Shown here: piece by piece, positions 33,725 to 45,344 of the stretch | Layout: each line of letters opens with the position of its first letter | How positions within the stretch are numbered: the first letter of the stretch is position 1 | Assembly (NCBI GenBank): GCA_013176395.1 | Contig: JABMLP010000018.1 | Location: 806,001 to 870,000 of the forward strand | DNA from: Venturia oleaginea | Taxonomy: Eukaryota > Ascomycota > Dothideomycetes > Venturiales > Venturiaceae | Direction of reading: 5' to 3' | DNA length: 64,000 nucleotides | Made by a program: the position numbers and the translations under genes | The notes under the pieces: generated by a model | Seen by the model: the letters and a program-made list of their open reading frames with translations, nothing else | What the model was told of the DNA's origin: nothing | Databases searched by the model: none

Positions 33725-33814
33725 CACTCAAATCGAGTTCGATATCGATAAATTTCTGGCGATTCGGTTCTTTCAGATTACCGGAAACCATCGATTTGAT
33801 CTTGAGTTGAGCAC
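33725..33814. repeat. Palindromic hairpin element, copy 3
   Basis: The left core (33744-33760) is identical to copy 2. The inverse arm at 33780-33795 ends in ATCGAT and pairs with one gap. The outer blocks ACTCAAATCGA and its inverse extend the stem. The loop is 19 nt. Confidence 0.65.
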
Positions 33815-33981
33815 TGGGCTTTAAATGGAGGTGCAATCGGGGCGGGAAAAAAAAAGAGCATTGGAAACTGTAACCAGTGAGTATGCGTTCGCTTGGCGTG
33901 TTCCGCCATCCATTCTACGACGTTTTCTGTGAATATACTAGCATCACCCTCTGTGTAAACATAGGTCTCCATAATGGTTTG

Positions 33982-34905
33982 CTAGTATCCCACTCTTTTT
34001 TGAAAATCAGCCGTCCACAGCTGATCTAACTCATTAGCCTCGACCGCACCACGTCGGCTTGCCTCATCAGATACTTTAACAATGTCGATATCTGCAAGTC
34101 GCTCCATAAGAAATGGTCTATGGCGATCCAGGAGGAATCGTGTATCAGGAATACTCAGAACATGCCGTCCACCAACACAGGCATCGCAACGACACTCGAA
34201 TCCACTTCGTGCGAGCAGAGCAGCTTTCCTTTTTTCCACGGGCAACATCTGTATTTCGGGCCCGACATAACTATGCGTTACCTCCTCCCCCTCCCAGATA
34301 TCTCTCACAGCCATAATAACGATATGCTTCTCGCTCGTGAACAAGTAATCAGCATTCCGCTTGCAGCTATGATTAACCAGCGACGTTTTGGCGTACAGAC
34401 AGCCCATCCCCAGAGCAAAAGGAATCGCGAAAGAGTTCGTATTCCACATAAGAATTGTGAATGAGTCATTCTCGGATATCCGACGTGTTCCCGGGAGTCT
34501 TATAGGACTGCTCCTCTGGAGTCAGGAGAGCACACGAAATCTCGATGGCTATTTTACTGTCTGTCCTGCTTTCGACTAACGGTGCTCCAGCGATGATGAT
34601 TGTCCCGGTGGGAATATGGCGAGTGGCGAAGACTCCATGTCTTTTTCCCAGGACTTCTTGGATCTTGGTGGGACTGTCTTTCTGGTCGTTTTGAAGTATG
34701 GAAGTCGCAAAATCTGCGGAATGGACCTTGTTGATGACGTGGGCTAACCCGTATTTTCCAGGTTTTAAATTGGAGCTTAGGACAGTGAAGGGGGAGCCTT
34801 GGTACAGAGTGCGTGAAAGATGGTATCGAAAGGACCGGTCGTCCAACGAAACTTAGAGAGTGCTGCTGCTGGAATGGCTTTTCTCGTTCGTGAGAGAAGC
34901 GACAT
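33982..34905 (-). pseudogene. SET-domain protein gene with frame breaks
   Basis: Two adjoining frames hold one SET domain. The first (to TGA at 34466) has KRHGVFATRHIPTGTIII, the SET start. The second (34449-33982, open a little further upstream) has LVNHSCKRNADY, the NHS motif, then EGEEVTHSYVG and the post-SET Cys set FECRCDAC. The join needs a one-base shift near 34466-34490, and no intron of viable size fits there. Upstream, an ATG at 34905 (MSLLSRTRKA) reads 42 codons and also leaves frame before the SET start. Two shifts suggest decay; sequencing error or missed tiny introns are the alternatives. Fungal SET proteins of this MYND-like or SMYD-like shape may be lysine methyltransferases. 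Confidence 0.6.
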
Positions 34906-36083
34906 GGTTGGAAATGGACATCTAATCTAAGACGTTATATTCCGACACTCTAACAGCGGTATAAGTAACCACGCTTGATTGCCCTGGAGTGAAAGAATAG
35001 CCCGTTGTTACATTCAACATTTGAGTTATGTTGTTCGCCATCCGATTGCCAGGCTTTGGCAGGAGCGGCTTTATCACAAAGAGCCGAGCAACGGCATATA
35101 TGCAGAAGCTACAGGCTACAACTGAGCATAGTTTCAATGAGATCAGAATGATAAAGAATTTTGGACACGACTAGAACGTCATTGGAAATCGTTTGCTGTT
35201 TGCTAATGCAGCACCTGTACACATTCAGTGCCCTCCCTAGTATCTCGAAATGGAAGGCACGGTTGGTGTTAAAGTCCCTTACATCTAGATCGATATCGAT
35301 CTGGAGTTGCGGGTATTGATTTCGTTTTAGCTTTTTACCACAAGGGCACTTAGTGGATTGACAAAGTCACTGTGCTGATATTCTCTTGGAGGAAATCTTC
35401 TTTCGATCCCTCATCAGGCCAGGACCTCAAATGCGATTTACCAGTGTTTGTTTATCCGCGAGTAGTTCTCCATAATTGTATACTCGACAGAAGAATCTAA
35501 ATGGTGATACGCTGGAAGAATCGGAACCTTAAATTTTTGGCAGAGATAAATGACTGTGAACTGTGACGCACGGCAGCCATTCGTGAAGAAATGCGTAAAA
35601 ATGCAACGGATATGTAACGAGCTTGGTAACGACCATGCGGGCTATATTGGCATACACGGTAAACGTCCTTACCTCGTGCGCAGATTTTACCGAAGGACAA
35701 GGTAACGGTCGAAATACGAAATTCGGTGACTGCTCCGTCTACTCGGTAGATGGCAAAGAGTGAGTTTCGTCATGGAGAGCTTCGTAGGTATCTCACATCC
35801 GAGTTCGCTGAGCACAACCAAGCTGCTTTTTGCAATTTAATCTACGAGTCCGTTCACTGTCGACGTCATACATTTGGATTGGAAATGCTCTTCCTCGCCT
35901 TTCTCCTTATTCGTGGTCTCAGGTGATTGTCGAATGAAAGCACAAATACGATGGGTGAAGCGTGCAGAGAGGAACTGTTGATGCGGTGGATGGAAATTAA
36001 TTTTGGGAGACCTGTTTGTTGGGACGGAGGCCTAGACTTAGATGAGGCGTGATGGTGACAAGACAAGAAACGGCGATGGAACC

Positions 36084-36135
36084 TTTGTTCCAAGACTTTG
36101 CTCCATGACTTTGCTCCAAGACTTTGCTCCAAGAA
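36084..36135 (+). repeat. Four tandem 13-bp units
   Basis: The unit TTTGCTCCAAGAC is repeated four times with single-base differences in some units. Confidence 0.9.
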
Positions 36136-36344
36136 GGAGGTGTTGATAAATTGAGAGTCAGTGATTTATCATCATAAAGAGAATGTTTCTCTTGATAGAT
36201 TAGGTTGGTACTAGTACTAGCAGAGGGGTATCTGTCCCTCTGCCGAAGCGGCGATGGGCTGGTTGGCTTGGCTTGGCTTGGTATTCTATATGCAGGGCCG
36301 GTGGGAAAAGTTGGAATTGGCAGACAGCGACTCTGCCATGGATT

Positions 36345-36392
36345 GGCACTGGCACTGGCACTGGCACTGGCACTGGCACTTGCACTTGCACT
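36345..36392 (+). repeat. Hexanucleotide microsatellite
   Basis: Six GGCACT units followed by two TGCACT units, all in register. Confidence 0.9.
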
Positions 36393-36475
36393 TGTAATCC
36401 CCTTTGAGGCCCCTTCAGCCTCGTCTACCTGTATCGCACTCGAGCCATCCCATTCCCGGCCTCACTGCTGAACCT

Positions 36476-36502
36476 CACCCGCACCCGCACCCGCACCCGA
36501 AC
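36476..36502 (+). repeat. CCCGCA microsatellite
   Basis: About four CCCGCA units in a C-rich tract, continuing into related ACCCTCACC sequence. Confidence 0.8.
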
Positions 36503-36673
36503 CCTCACCGCAGCTCCCTCAGCCCAGCCCAGCTGAGTCTGGATCTTCGGTTCGTGGCGACTGACGTCACTTCCCGTCTCCCACAACATCATAACCCCGA
36601 CTAATCACCATCGTTCATGTATACTCAGACCCTTCGCCCCAACCCTTCCCACGACTGCTAAGGGCCCCCTATG

Positions 36674-36765
36674 TCCGCCAGATCATACTGCTGCCATATA
36701 TTCTCGACAACAACCTCTCTCTCCGCCAGATCACACTGCTTCCATATATACTCGACAACAACCTC
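36674..36765 (+). repeat. 48-bp direct duplication in phosphatase leader
   Basis: Two copies, starting at 36674 and 36722, share TCCGCCAGATC, then a CATATAT block and CTCGACAACAACCTC, with four single-base differences. The second copy ends 33 bp before the ATG at 36799, so the duplication lies in the promoter or 5' untranslated region. Confidence 0.85.
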
Positions 36766-36798
36766 CCCCAACACCTACCTACAATAACAACCATCGTC

Positions 36799-39488
36799 AT
36801 GACCTCAGCCGGCCAACCTCACACGCACGCGAGACAGCAACAAGGCCGCTCTACCATTTCCACCACCCCGCACGCTTCCAATTCCTCGCGAACCCCCTTT
36901 TCCCTCGACCAATCTCCTGCGCCTCTACTGCGCTCGCTCAACCCCCGTTCACCTGGAGTACAACATGTGCGGATCCCGAGTCCAAACTACTTTGGCCTGA
37001 CGCTCGAGTCTGCAAACAACTCACTATCCTCGGCCGGTGGCGAGCATGCGAGAGGGAATTGGAGCCCTCCTACGTCAAACGTCCGCTCTACAGCCGCCGC
37101 CTCGCCTCGCCCGATACCACACGATCAGAACCCAGAGTATGAGGCTTTTCGGAAACAGTCTGAACGACATGGCTTCAATTCAAGATCCTTGTCGGGCTTT
37201 CAGATGGGCATGCCACCAGCCGTTCGTCAATCATCCCAGACATCTTCGACTCCATTCGGACTGCTTTCACCCACGAGTACGGCTTTGCCAGCGTCGCCCA
37301 AGGCCTCAATCCCTTCCTTCGAATCCACGAAATATGCCGACAGCAAGCAAAGGTCGCCAAAGCGACTGCTTTCTTCGCCTGCACCACACATTTTCGACGG
37401 CCCAAGGAGAAACTCCCCTGCAGGCTTCACCGAACGTGAACAACGTGAAGCTCCTCAAGCTGTACATTTCCTGCAACATGATAAGGACGTACGATTTTCC
37501 CTCCCACCAACTACTGGACCACTGACTCCAGCAAGGTTGCAAAATCGTGCCGACACGTTGCCTGCCACAATGGACGATCAGGTCGTAGGAGATGGCAAAA
37601 GCGGAAGCCCGGCTCTTATATCTCCACAACAAGTTGCCGACATTATACAAGCGGGCGAGGCTTTGATTCTGGACTTGCGGGTTTCGACCCAGTACGCTCG
37701 AGCGAGGATAGCTGGCGCCCTCAATCTGTGCATACCTACCACTTTGCTAAAACGAACATCGTACGATACATCGAAATTGGCAGAAACGTTCAAGATGCCA
37801 GAACAGCGTGAGGCATTTGAACAATGGAGGGCTTGCCAGCACATCATTGTCTATGATTTCAACTCCTCCAAGATCAAGGATGCGACGCCCTGTGTCAAGA
37901 TGCTGGAAAAGTTTGCCAAAGAAGGCTTTACTGGAGGTGCCTGGATAGTGCGTGGAGGTTTCGCCGATCTGTCGATGAAGTTCCCAAACCTTGTGGACGA
38001 TTCAGTCGGTGGTGATACAATGATGATGGACTCTACTCACTCCCTTGGCCAGGGCAGTACCGTACCTGCCGTCATTGGCGGTTGCCCAATGCCCGTCACT
38101 CAGAATGCTGCAAACCCTTTCTTCAGCAATATTAGGCAAAACACAGATCTCATTGGAGGTGTGGGCCAGATCTCATTGAAACGGCCTGCATCGATGAATC
38201 CTCAGATGGAAGAAAGCCTTCCCAAGTGGCTAAAAATAGCTGCAATCCCAAGCGACGAGGGCAAATCAGTCGCGGCCAAATTCCTCAAGATTGAGAAGAA
38301 TGAACAGAAACGCATGCAAAATGCTCTCACTGGTAACGTTTCATATGGGACGCCGAAACCCGATGCATTGAAGCCGGTCCAGCTCGCTGGCATTGAGAAG
38401 GGACAGAAGAACAGGTACAATAACATCTGGCCGTTTGAGCATTCTAGAGTCAAACTGCAAGGTGTGCCTTTGAGCGGATGCGATTATTTCAATGCCAACT
38501 ACATCAAGGCAGAATGGTCCAACAAGAGGTATATCGCTACTCAGGGGCCAATTCCTGCGACTTTCAACGTGAGTTGAACACTTCCTACAAGCTGAGGACC
38601 CTAGCTGACGAGATTCAGGACTTCTGGAATATTGTATGGCAACAAGATGCGCGCGTCATCGTCATGCTCACTGCGGAGTCGGAAGGTGGCCAGCTCAAGG
38701 CCCATAACTACTGGAGCGACAAGCATTTCGGACCTCTCAACCTCAACTTCCTTTCTGAGAAACGCGCATCTCTGGAGCCGTCAAGGATTCATCGTCACCG
38801 CGAGAGGCCGTCGATGGGTCCAAGACGCTCAACGACAAACACATCGGGAAGATCGGCGCCAAGTGATGTCGCTTCCCCAACAAGCGAGCAACCGTACGTC
38901 ATTGTACGCAGATTTACCTTGTCCCACAGCAACAAACCTTTTGCTCGGATGAGGGAGATCACTCAGCTGCAGTATTCACACTGGCCTGATTTTGGTGCGC
39001 CAGCGCACCCGACTCATCTTTTGGGTCTTGTGGAGCAGTGCGATGCTGTGGTACGCGCCTCAAATGGATCCTCAAACGGAAGCCCTGTGCCTGAAGGCTC
39101 CCGCCCTGTAATGGTTCACTGCAGTGCAGGGTGTGGTCGAACTGGCACGTTCTGTACTGTTGACTCTGTCATTGACATGATGAAGAGGAAACGCAGAGAT
39201 GCTAACCCCAGTGCCGACGTCGGCAGTCCGAAGCGCAATTCTAGACAGCCGACACCCATGGATTTGGACCGCTCCGGCTTTGAATACTCTCCCTCTCTCG
39301 CAAGTCCGTTGTGGGGCGCAATGGAGGACTCTTCCTGGGTCCAGAACGACGACGTAGACCTTATTGCCAAAACAGTGGAAGATTTCCGCATGCAGCGATT
39401 GAGCATGGTCCAGACTTTGCGCCAATTTGTCCTTTGTTATGAATCTCTTCTCGAGTGGCTCTGTGAGCAGACTCCCAAGTCTGCCTAG
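36799..39488 (+). CDS. Rhodanese plus protein tyrosine phosphatase (Pyp/Ptp type)
   Basis: Two exons, 36799-38568 and 38619-39488, give 879 residues with one 50-bp phase-0 intron. The first 260 residues are Ser/Pro-rich and probably disordered. A rhodanese/CDC25-like domain follows (about 265-390; ALILDLRVSTQYARARIAGALN); the usual catalytic Cys position reads as VYDFNSS, so it is probably a docking module. The PTP domain (about 520-875) has the pTyr-recognition KNRYNNIWPFEHSRV, the WPD loop HWPDFGAP near 710, the active-site HCSAGCGRTG near 757, and QTLRQF near the end. Fission-yeast Pyp1/Pyp2 and budding-yeast Ptp2/Ptp3 share this plan and switch off stress MAP kinases. That role is inferred here. 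Confidence 0.87.
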
Positions 39489-42400
39489 TTTTTTGGTACT
39501 TCTCGTCGCAAATGCTAACGTGTCAATGTGTCAAAGACAAATCGTTTTCACCAATTCTTGTGGTACCGCCCTTTGGAAGGCCGCTTATTCGGATAATTCA
39601 GACGGATGGGAGTATAGATGATGAGTACAAATTTGGGTCTGGGAATGGCTATCACATGTTTTCTTTCTCTCCGCCGGAACATGACGGATCGAAGGCAAGA
39701 GAGGCCTTATAGGGCGGACAAGAGTTTGACTGTGGGGCACAGCATTGGATAATGGCGTATTAAGGGATGGTTGGGCGCCGCATTTGTAGATTGATTGTGG
39801 GAGGACGGCTGCATTCCTCGGGTATGGTAACCACGACATGATCCTGCGGTGTTTGGCGTTGTGTATTTCTTTTGGTGAGTAGCTAGGCATCTTGTGAAAT
39901 AAGAGATCTGCCATGATGTTGTGCAAGCGAGCAGGACGTGCGAATAATCGCAAGGTCTCTCTGATTTCTTAGTATGGTTTAGGCGTATATTTGATCCATG
40001 CACGCGTGTTCTGAATAATGGTACGTACGAGAAGAGGAACATCAAAATTGGGACTTTATTTCGCTGACGGTACAGAGTAGAATCTTCTGTGGGAGGCCTT
40101 GAGCTAACAGAAATACGAGTCGGGACTCGTGTCGATAAACGCCAAGTGTCCACGTCTTTCACGTAGCTGACGAAACTGATTACTAGCAGTGCCTCGGACC
40201 CGTCGTGTTCGTATAAGCCCCTGTCACCACATCATGACGCTTGCACGCTGGAATTTCTCTTGGGTACAGAGAGCATTTTTGAGGAAGTAGATTTTGTGAG
40301 CGAATGTAGCTTCTACCGTGCTAAAACACGCGCACTCGATATCATGTTTTATATCATCGTTGCAGGAGCGCTATGATGTTCAGTACAGTAGGATACATCT
40401 ATTTTGGTGATGATTGATTGCAGCGCCACCGCCGTTAGACCCTTCCTTAGCCCGCGTAGCTGAAACCCGCTTTTCTTGACAGCATATGCATGTCCAGAGT
40501 GCGGGGCGCAGATGGTATCTATCTTACTTTAGAGGTTGGCATGGGCACACGGGTTGTCGGTGAGAGTCGTGTAACCGTAACGGAATCGTCTAAAAGCCGC
40601 AGAGAACCACCGTTTTTTATACGCGATACACATTAGTCAGCGGCACGACGCACCAACTCCCTCGCCGCGATAATTTCTCCACCGTTGAGTCCTAGGCTTT
40701 TACCTACGTACTTATATTGAAAGTCTACACCTAAAGAGAAGATATGTATTCCATTTCTCTCTCTTAGTATAGGGCCTGTTTTGTAGAAAGTACGCCTCTT
40801 TAATTCCTAGGACTATCGATATTTGTATGAAGCTGGGAAATTATTGTGGTGAGGCGGTTGGTGCTCTGTGTTAGATGCGTGGAATACGGCGGTGGGTCTC
40901 TGCGGCTTTCAGACGATTCCGATATCATCCCCTTATCTGGTTTGTATGATTTTCATTGCGATTGTTGCTGGGCAGCCACAAACTATGTCCGTGCTAGGTT
41001 GAGCAAGCTTAACAAGCGGCTCCGGATTAACCCTGGACCTCGTATCGCTGAAGAGCAGATAAAGATGCATCTATGCCAACGCAGCTACTTGAGCTTTTCA
41101 GAGACAAGGGGAAGAATTGCTCTTAACAAGGACTTGTTTGCTGTCTACTGTTGACGCTGCATCGGCTATGTTGCTCGAAGCATCAGTCCATGATTGATTT
41201 TTTTAATCTGGATTCGGGTTCGGGTACGCAGGTTTGAGACGCTCGGACTGTAAGATTGGGATCCGAGAATGTGAAAATATGAGCTGGGTATAAACCGAGG
41301 GAAGAGAGGGAGGAAGGGCGGATGTGATTGGCAACGTCGTGTTTCACGGGTCGTCACGACGGACTCCGGATTTACCATAGCGTGTCTACCACAATTCTGT
41401 TTCGTTGCCCAGGGATCTTCAGGGCTGCTGTATCTAATTATTAAGCTTGAGGGTTCTCTTTGATGGCGTAACTGTCTTGCTGCTGAGGCACGCTTGAGTA
41501 ATAGAGCCACGCGGTTTTCCAAATCAAGGGGTACGAGTTATGGGGCTGTTAGCTTGGTATATGTATCGGCGTGGGGAAGTGGTTGTTTTGCACAACAATA
41601 ATCAGTATATTACGTTTATCTTACTAGTCCTTAAATCGATACCCTTTGATTAGATGGTTTCAATAAGATTCCAAGTAAATCTGGGTGTTTGAATTGACAG
41701 AACAGGAAGTTTGTAGGGTGCAATCGACAAATCGACGTAAAACCGATGTATTTCCGTCGGTAATTTTTTACGCTCAGCTGTCTTGGCTCTCAGAAAAACA
41801 GACAAGTCGACTTGACTTGCATTTTGCCGTCGTTAACACAATATTTCGGGACGAAACAAAGGGGCAGCTCCGCTCCGCCTTTGTGGGGCTATCTCCATCT
41901 AACTCTTTTGGACTGTACATACGAGAAACCTTGTCCTCGAGATCAAGGTGCCACCACGCACCCGGGGAACACCTTAACCCATTGAACACGAAACAATACC
42001 ACACTTTCATAATAGCGGCGTTTGAAGCAGGAATCGGATGGCGAATGTGTCCTATCCGAGACCCGCTGCCTTGCGGTAGTATTCCCCTCCGTCAACTAAA
42101 GATCATAAGCGTGAAAAAGCGACAGGGACTTTGTACCAATCAAATTGATCGGGACTGTAAAGTCTTACTCTCTTAGGCATAGTTTAGGGCTTAGCCTAGC
42201 GATCTTCCGCTGACCAAGGCGAGCATCTTTTCATATCCAATATGATCCCCGAGATTCGTAGTACTGTGTTCTCAGCGGGCGATTTGTTAAGCATCCAGAG
42301 CCTAGTCAACCTGGCCTCGTATCCGCTCTACAGCACGGATTTCCTTGCGAATCCTTGTGACAGTTACAATGTTATAGGCCCGATAGACATTTAAATCCAC

Positions 42401-42530
42401 TGAGACCACAATGGTCTTGGTGTCCAACACTATTGACATCTTCTGATCCCGTCAAATTCTTCTTGCTTGACCTCTCGCCTTTCCTCAAAGTCCACTGCGG
42501 CGGCGTCAAGCTCGTTCTCTCGTCAAGACT
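39489..42530. other. 3-kb gene-poor stretch
   Basis: No supported gene in about 3 kb. The longest frames (163 codons at 41685-42176 plus, starting GTG; 151 codons at 40162-39707 minus) lack motifs and splice partners. The part near 42530 should contain the P450 promoter. No transposon ends were seen. Confidence 0.4.
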
Positions 42531-44382
42531 ATGGCACTTCCAGCACTCCCACCAGCTGCAGCTGACATCGCTTCGAAACTGCTCAATCTTGCTGGACTAA
42601 GTTTTCTCGCTGTTAGTAGCACCCCTATTTCACTCATGAACCTGATGTGGACACGATATTGATGTAGCTGCAAGTGGGTGGTGTATAGCGGATTCATATG
42701 GATTTACAACATCTTCTTTCATCCTCTACGCAAATTCCCAGGGCCGATCTTTGCTGCCGCCTCCCCAATTCCTTATGCCTTTAACAACATAATCGGCGAT
42801 GTGCACATTTGGTATAATAAGCTACACACCCAATACGGCGAAGTCGTTCGTATTAACCCAGACACTCTCACTTTTATCAACGAGCAGGCCTGGAAGGACA
42901 TATACATGCATAGACAAGATGGCAACGGCAAAGCCGTGAAACAGATGGCTAAGTCTAAGCATGGGAAAGTAGACGATGAAAAGAAGGTTTACAGTATCCT
43001 GAATGCGCCAGATGAGGCCCATGCTAGACAGAGGAAAATGTTGAGCCACGCATTCAGTGATCGAGCTGTAAGTCAGGAGTCCCCATGCTGGTGCTGACCG
43101 CTCTATGCCCATTTCAACCTACTGCTAACTGCTGGCCTTCGAAAAGCTTAGAGCTCAAGAACCGCTTTTGCGTACTTACATCGACCTCTTTGTGCGCAAT
43201 CTCAAAGATGACGCTCGCAACAACAGGCGTGTGGATATTGTCGAGTAGGTAACTTTCTGACTAAACACTTTGTTACGCTAAAATTGGTGCGCAGAACATT
43301 CAACTTCCTCACCTTCGACATTATTGGTGAGCTGGCTTTTGGAGAATCATTCCATGCTACAGAAACCCGCCAAGAACATCCGTGGTTCGCGCTTTTTTGG
43401 AAAACTATTAAACGCGGTGCTATCTTCAGTATGGCCCAGTCTTTCCCGTTCATGAAAACTTTGCTGCGTTCAATAGACTCATTTGTCTTTGAACCTGCCA
43501 AGGAAATGTCCAGATACACGAGGAAGAAGATTCAGACGAGAATTGCCACGGGTGATAAAGATCGGGCCGACTTCATGGCCAGAGTGCTGAAGTACAACAC
43601 CAATGATGAGGATGGAATGTCACTTCCAGAGATGGAATCCACGTTCGAACTATTGATCATTGGTGGATCTGAGACCACGGCGTAGGCAAAACCATATCTC
43701 CTCGCAATGAGGCTGACGCTAACCTCAACCTATATTAGAACGCTTATGAGTGGCTTGGTTTGGTTTGTCCTCACCACTCCCCATGCTAAAGCCAAACTCG
43801 AAAATGAGATCCGTTCCGCCTTTGCAAGCGACTCTGAAATGACCTTGGTCAAAATTGACCAACTCACGTATCTCCAAGCAGTCACACTAGAAGCTCTTCG
43901 CATGTATTCACCAGTTCCCATCGCCCTCACTCGCGTAACGCCTCCCGAAGGGATTTCAATTTGCGGACAATGGGTCCCTGGTAATACCAATGTCGGCGTC
44001 CCCCACAACGCAGCCTCACTATCCCCCGTCAACTACCACGAACCGAGGACATTTGCTCCTGAACGTCATTTACCGCCTGGAGAAAGACCGGCTAAGTACG
44101 ACAACGATAAAAGAGGTGCTAGCCAGCCTTTCAGTGCGGGACCTCGGAACTGTTTGGGCAAGAAGTGAGTGGATAAAACCTGTTATGTCGTTGTAAGATA
44201 ATTGCTAACACTATGCTCTCCTAAGTCTTGCTTCTGCGGAGATAAAACTCACGATTACGCGTTTATTCTACTATTTTGATTTGGAGGTTGCGGAGCCGGG
44301 CAAGAATTGGTACAAGCAGCACGCTTATGGTCTTTGGGATAAGCCGCCTTTGATGATCAATGTGAAAGAACGGAAGCACTAG
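42531..44382 (+). CDS. Membrane-anchored cytochrome P450
   Basis: Six exons: 42531-42611, 42675-43067, 43147-43244, 43295-43681, 43739-44164 and 44226-44382, giving 513 residues. The start MALPALPPAAADIASKLLNL leads, across the first intron, into a hydrophobic anchor (FLA-WVVYSGFIWIYNIFFHP) and the proline hinge KFPGP. The I-helix is IIGGSETTA, ExxR is EALR, and the haem loop is FSAGPRNCLGKN with ligand Cys near 458. This is a typical ER-anchored fungal P450 of the broad CYP58/CYP65-like (isotrichodermin hydroxylase-type) shape; subfamily and substrate cannot be assigned by eye. The first intron acceptor was chosen (GCAAG at 42674) because it gives the correct phase; a nearer TAG acceptor would break the frame. 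There are no cluster partners. Confidence 0.87.
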
Positions 44383-45344
44383 AACTAGAACGAACGAAGG
44401 GTGGGAACTGGTAGGCTGCAGATCAAGGCTTGTTGTCGACCACGCCGTATTTGTTACTGTTTGGTTTTCAGTTCTAGACTTTAGTCTATAAAGCTGGACT
44501 TCATATGATGTTGTCTGAGCATGTATGGATACTATTTCGGAGAGCAATTGCGAGCTGGCGTATTAGAAGTCTATCATTATCTCGAAAGGGGTGTGTGCAA
44601 GGCAAGTGAGACCAATTGTACAATTCGAAGGAACTGATAGACGAGGCTGGGAGTTGTGGCGCACGGACCATAACTACCAGCCTCGGCCATGGTACACAAT
44701 TCGCGTCGCCTCCAAGTTGTCTCCTGAACATCAAATCTGCGGATCTTAGCGGTGAATCGAAGAGGTCGATCTGTTTATGACAAGATGGCTCGGCCGGATG
44801 AGTGTCAAGTAATACGTAACCGGGCACCTGGTCAGTACGGAGTGGGGAGTAGAAATTGAAGACCGGTAAAAATTCCATCATGTTGCTGCAACCTGTAAAG
44901 AAAAGCACGTCGTTTGAACATGGTCTAGAGAATTCACTCAAGACGATCTTTCTCCCAAAAATCATGCTGTGCTTCGAAGAACAGAAAAATTCTGCAGGGC
45001 AGTATTCGGCTCTCGAAAGATCAGGCAATTCAAATATGGACAGAAGAGTATTCAAACTCGGGCCTAGACTTACTCAGATCAACATGGATCATTCTTCGTG
45101 ATTCATGGAGGTGCCATCCAGATTTAGTTCAGAGGTACCCCTTCGCTAATCTGCAAATCTGCATATCTGCCCGTGGCAACGCTAGTCCAGCCACTTTCAC
45201 TATGAACTCTCTCATATGTGGAGATCACCAACCTCTCTTTCCTAGGTATACGGCCACAATGGTGTTACAATATATATACCAGCATTGCGCTGGACACCCC
45301 TTCGCAGCAGAAGAATCTGTTATCCACAGCCATCTTGCGAAACA
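44383..45344. other. Intergenic with a long unassigned minus-strand frame
   Basis: A minus-strand frame of about 190 codons lies at 45055-44501 (open a few codons further 5'), with content such as NTLLSIFELPDLSRAEYCPA. It begins with TTG and its first ATG is near codon 32. No family was recognised. The 3' part of the stretch holds the promoter of the secreted protein gene, with a TATA run at 45271-45278. Confidence 0.3.
45271..45278 (+). promoter_or_regulatory. TATA box of the secreted-protein gene
   Basis: TATATATA, 74 bp before the ATG at 45345, a normal spacing for a fungal TATA element. Confidence 0.45.

Larger units (their letters stand above)
32763..33981. other. Intergenic with two palindromic elements
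   Basis: No supported gene. Two copies of the dispersed hairpin element lie here about 470 bp apart, with a perfect 17-bp palindrome (ATCACGGATTCCGTGAT, 33508-33524) between them. The region 5' of the FAD monooxygenase must hold its promoter. Confidence 0.45.
34906..36798. other. Intergenic, repeat-rich 3' half
   Basis: No supported gene. A minus-strand frame at 35137-34922 opens with a hydrophobic stretch but starts with TTG only. From 36084 onward come four short tandem arrays listed separately, ending in the 5' leader of the tyrosine phosphatase gene. Confidence 0.45.

Noticed and set aside
41685..42176. A 163-codon plus-strand frame in a gene-poor stretch
   Set aside because: Begins with GTG, mixed composition, no motif or splice partner; judged chance.
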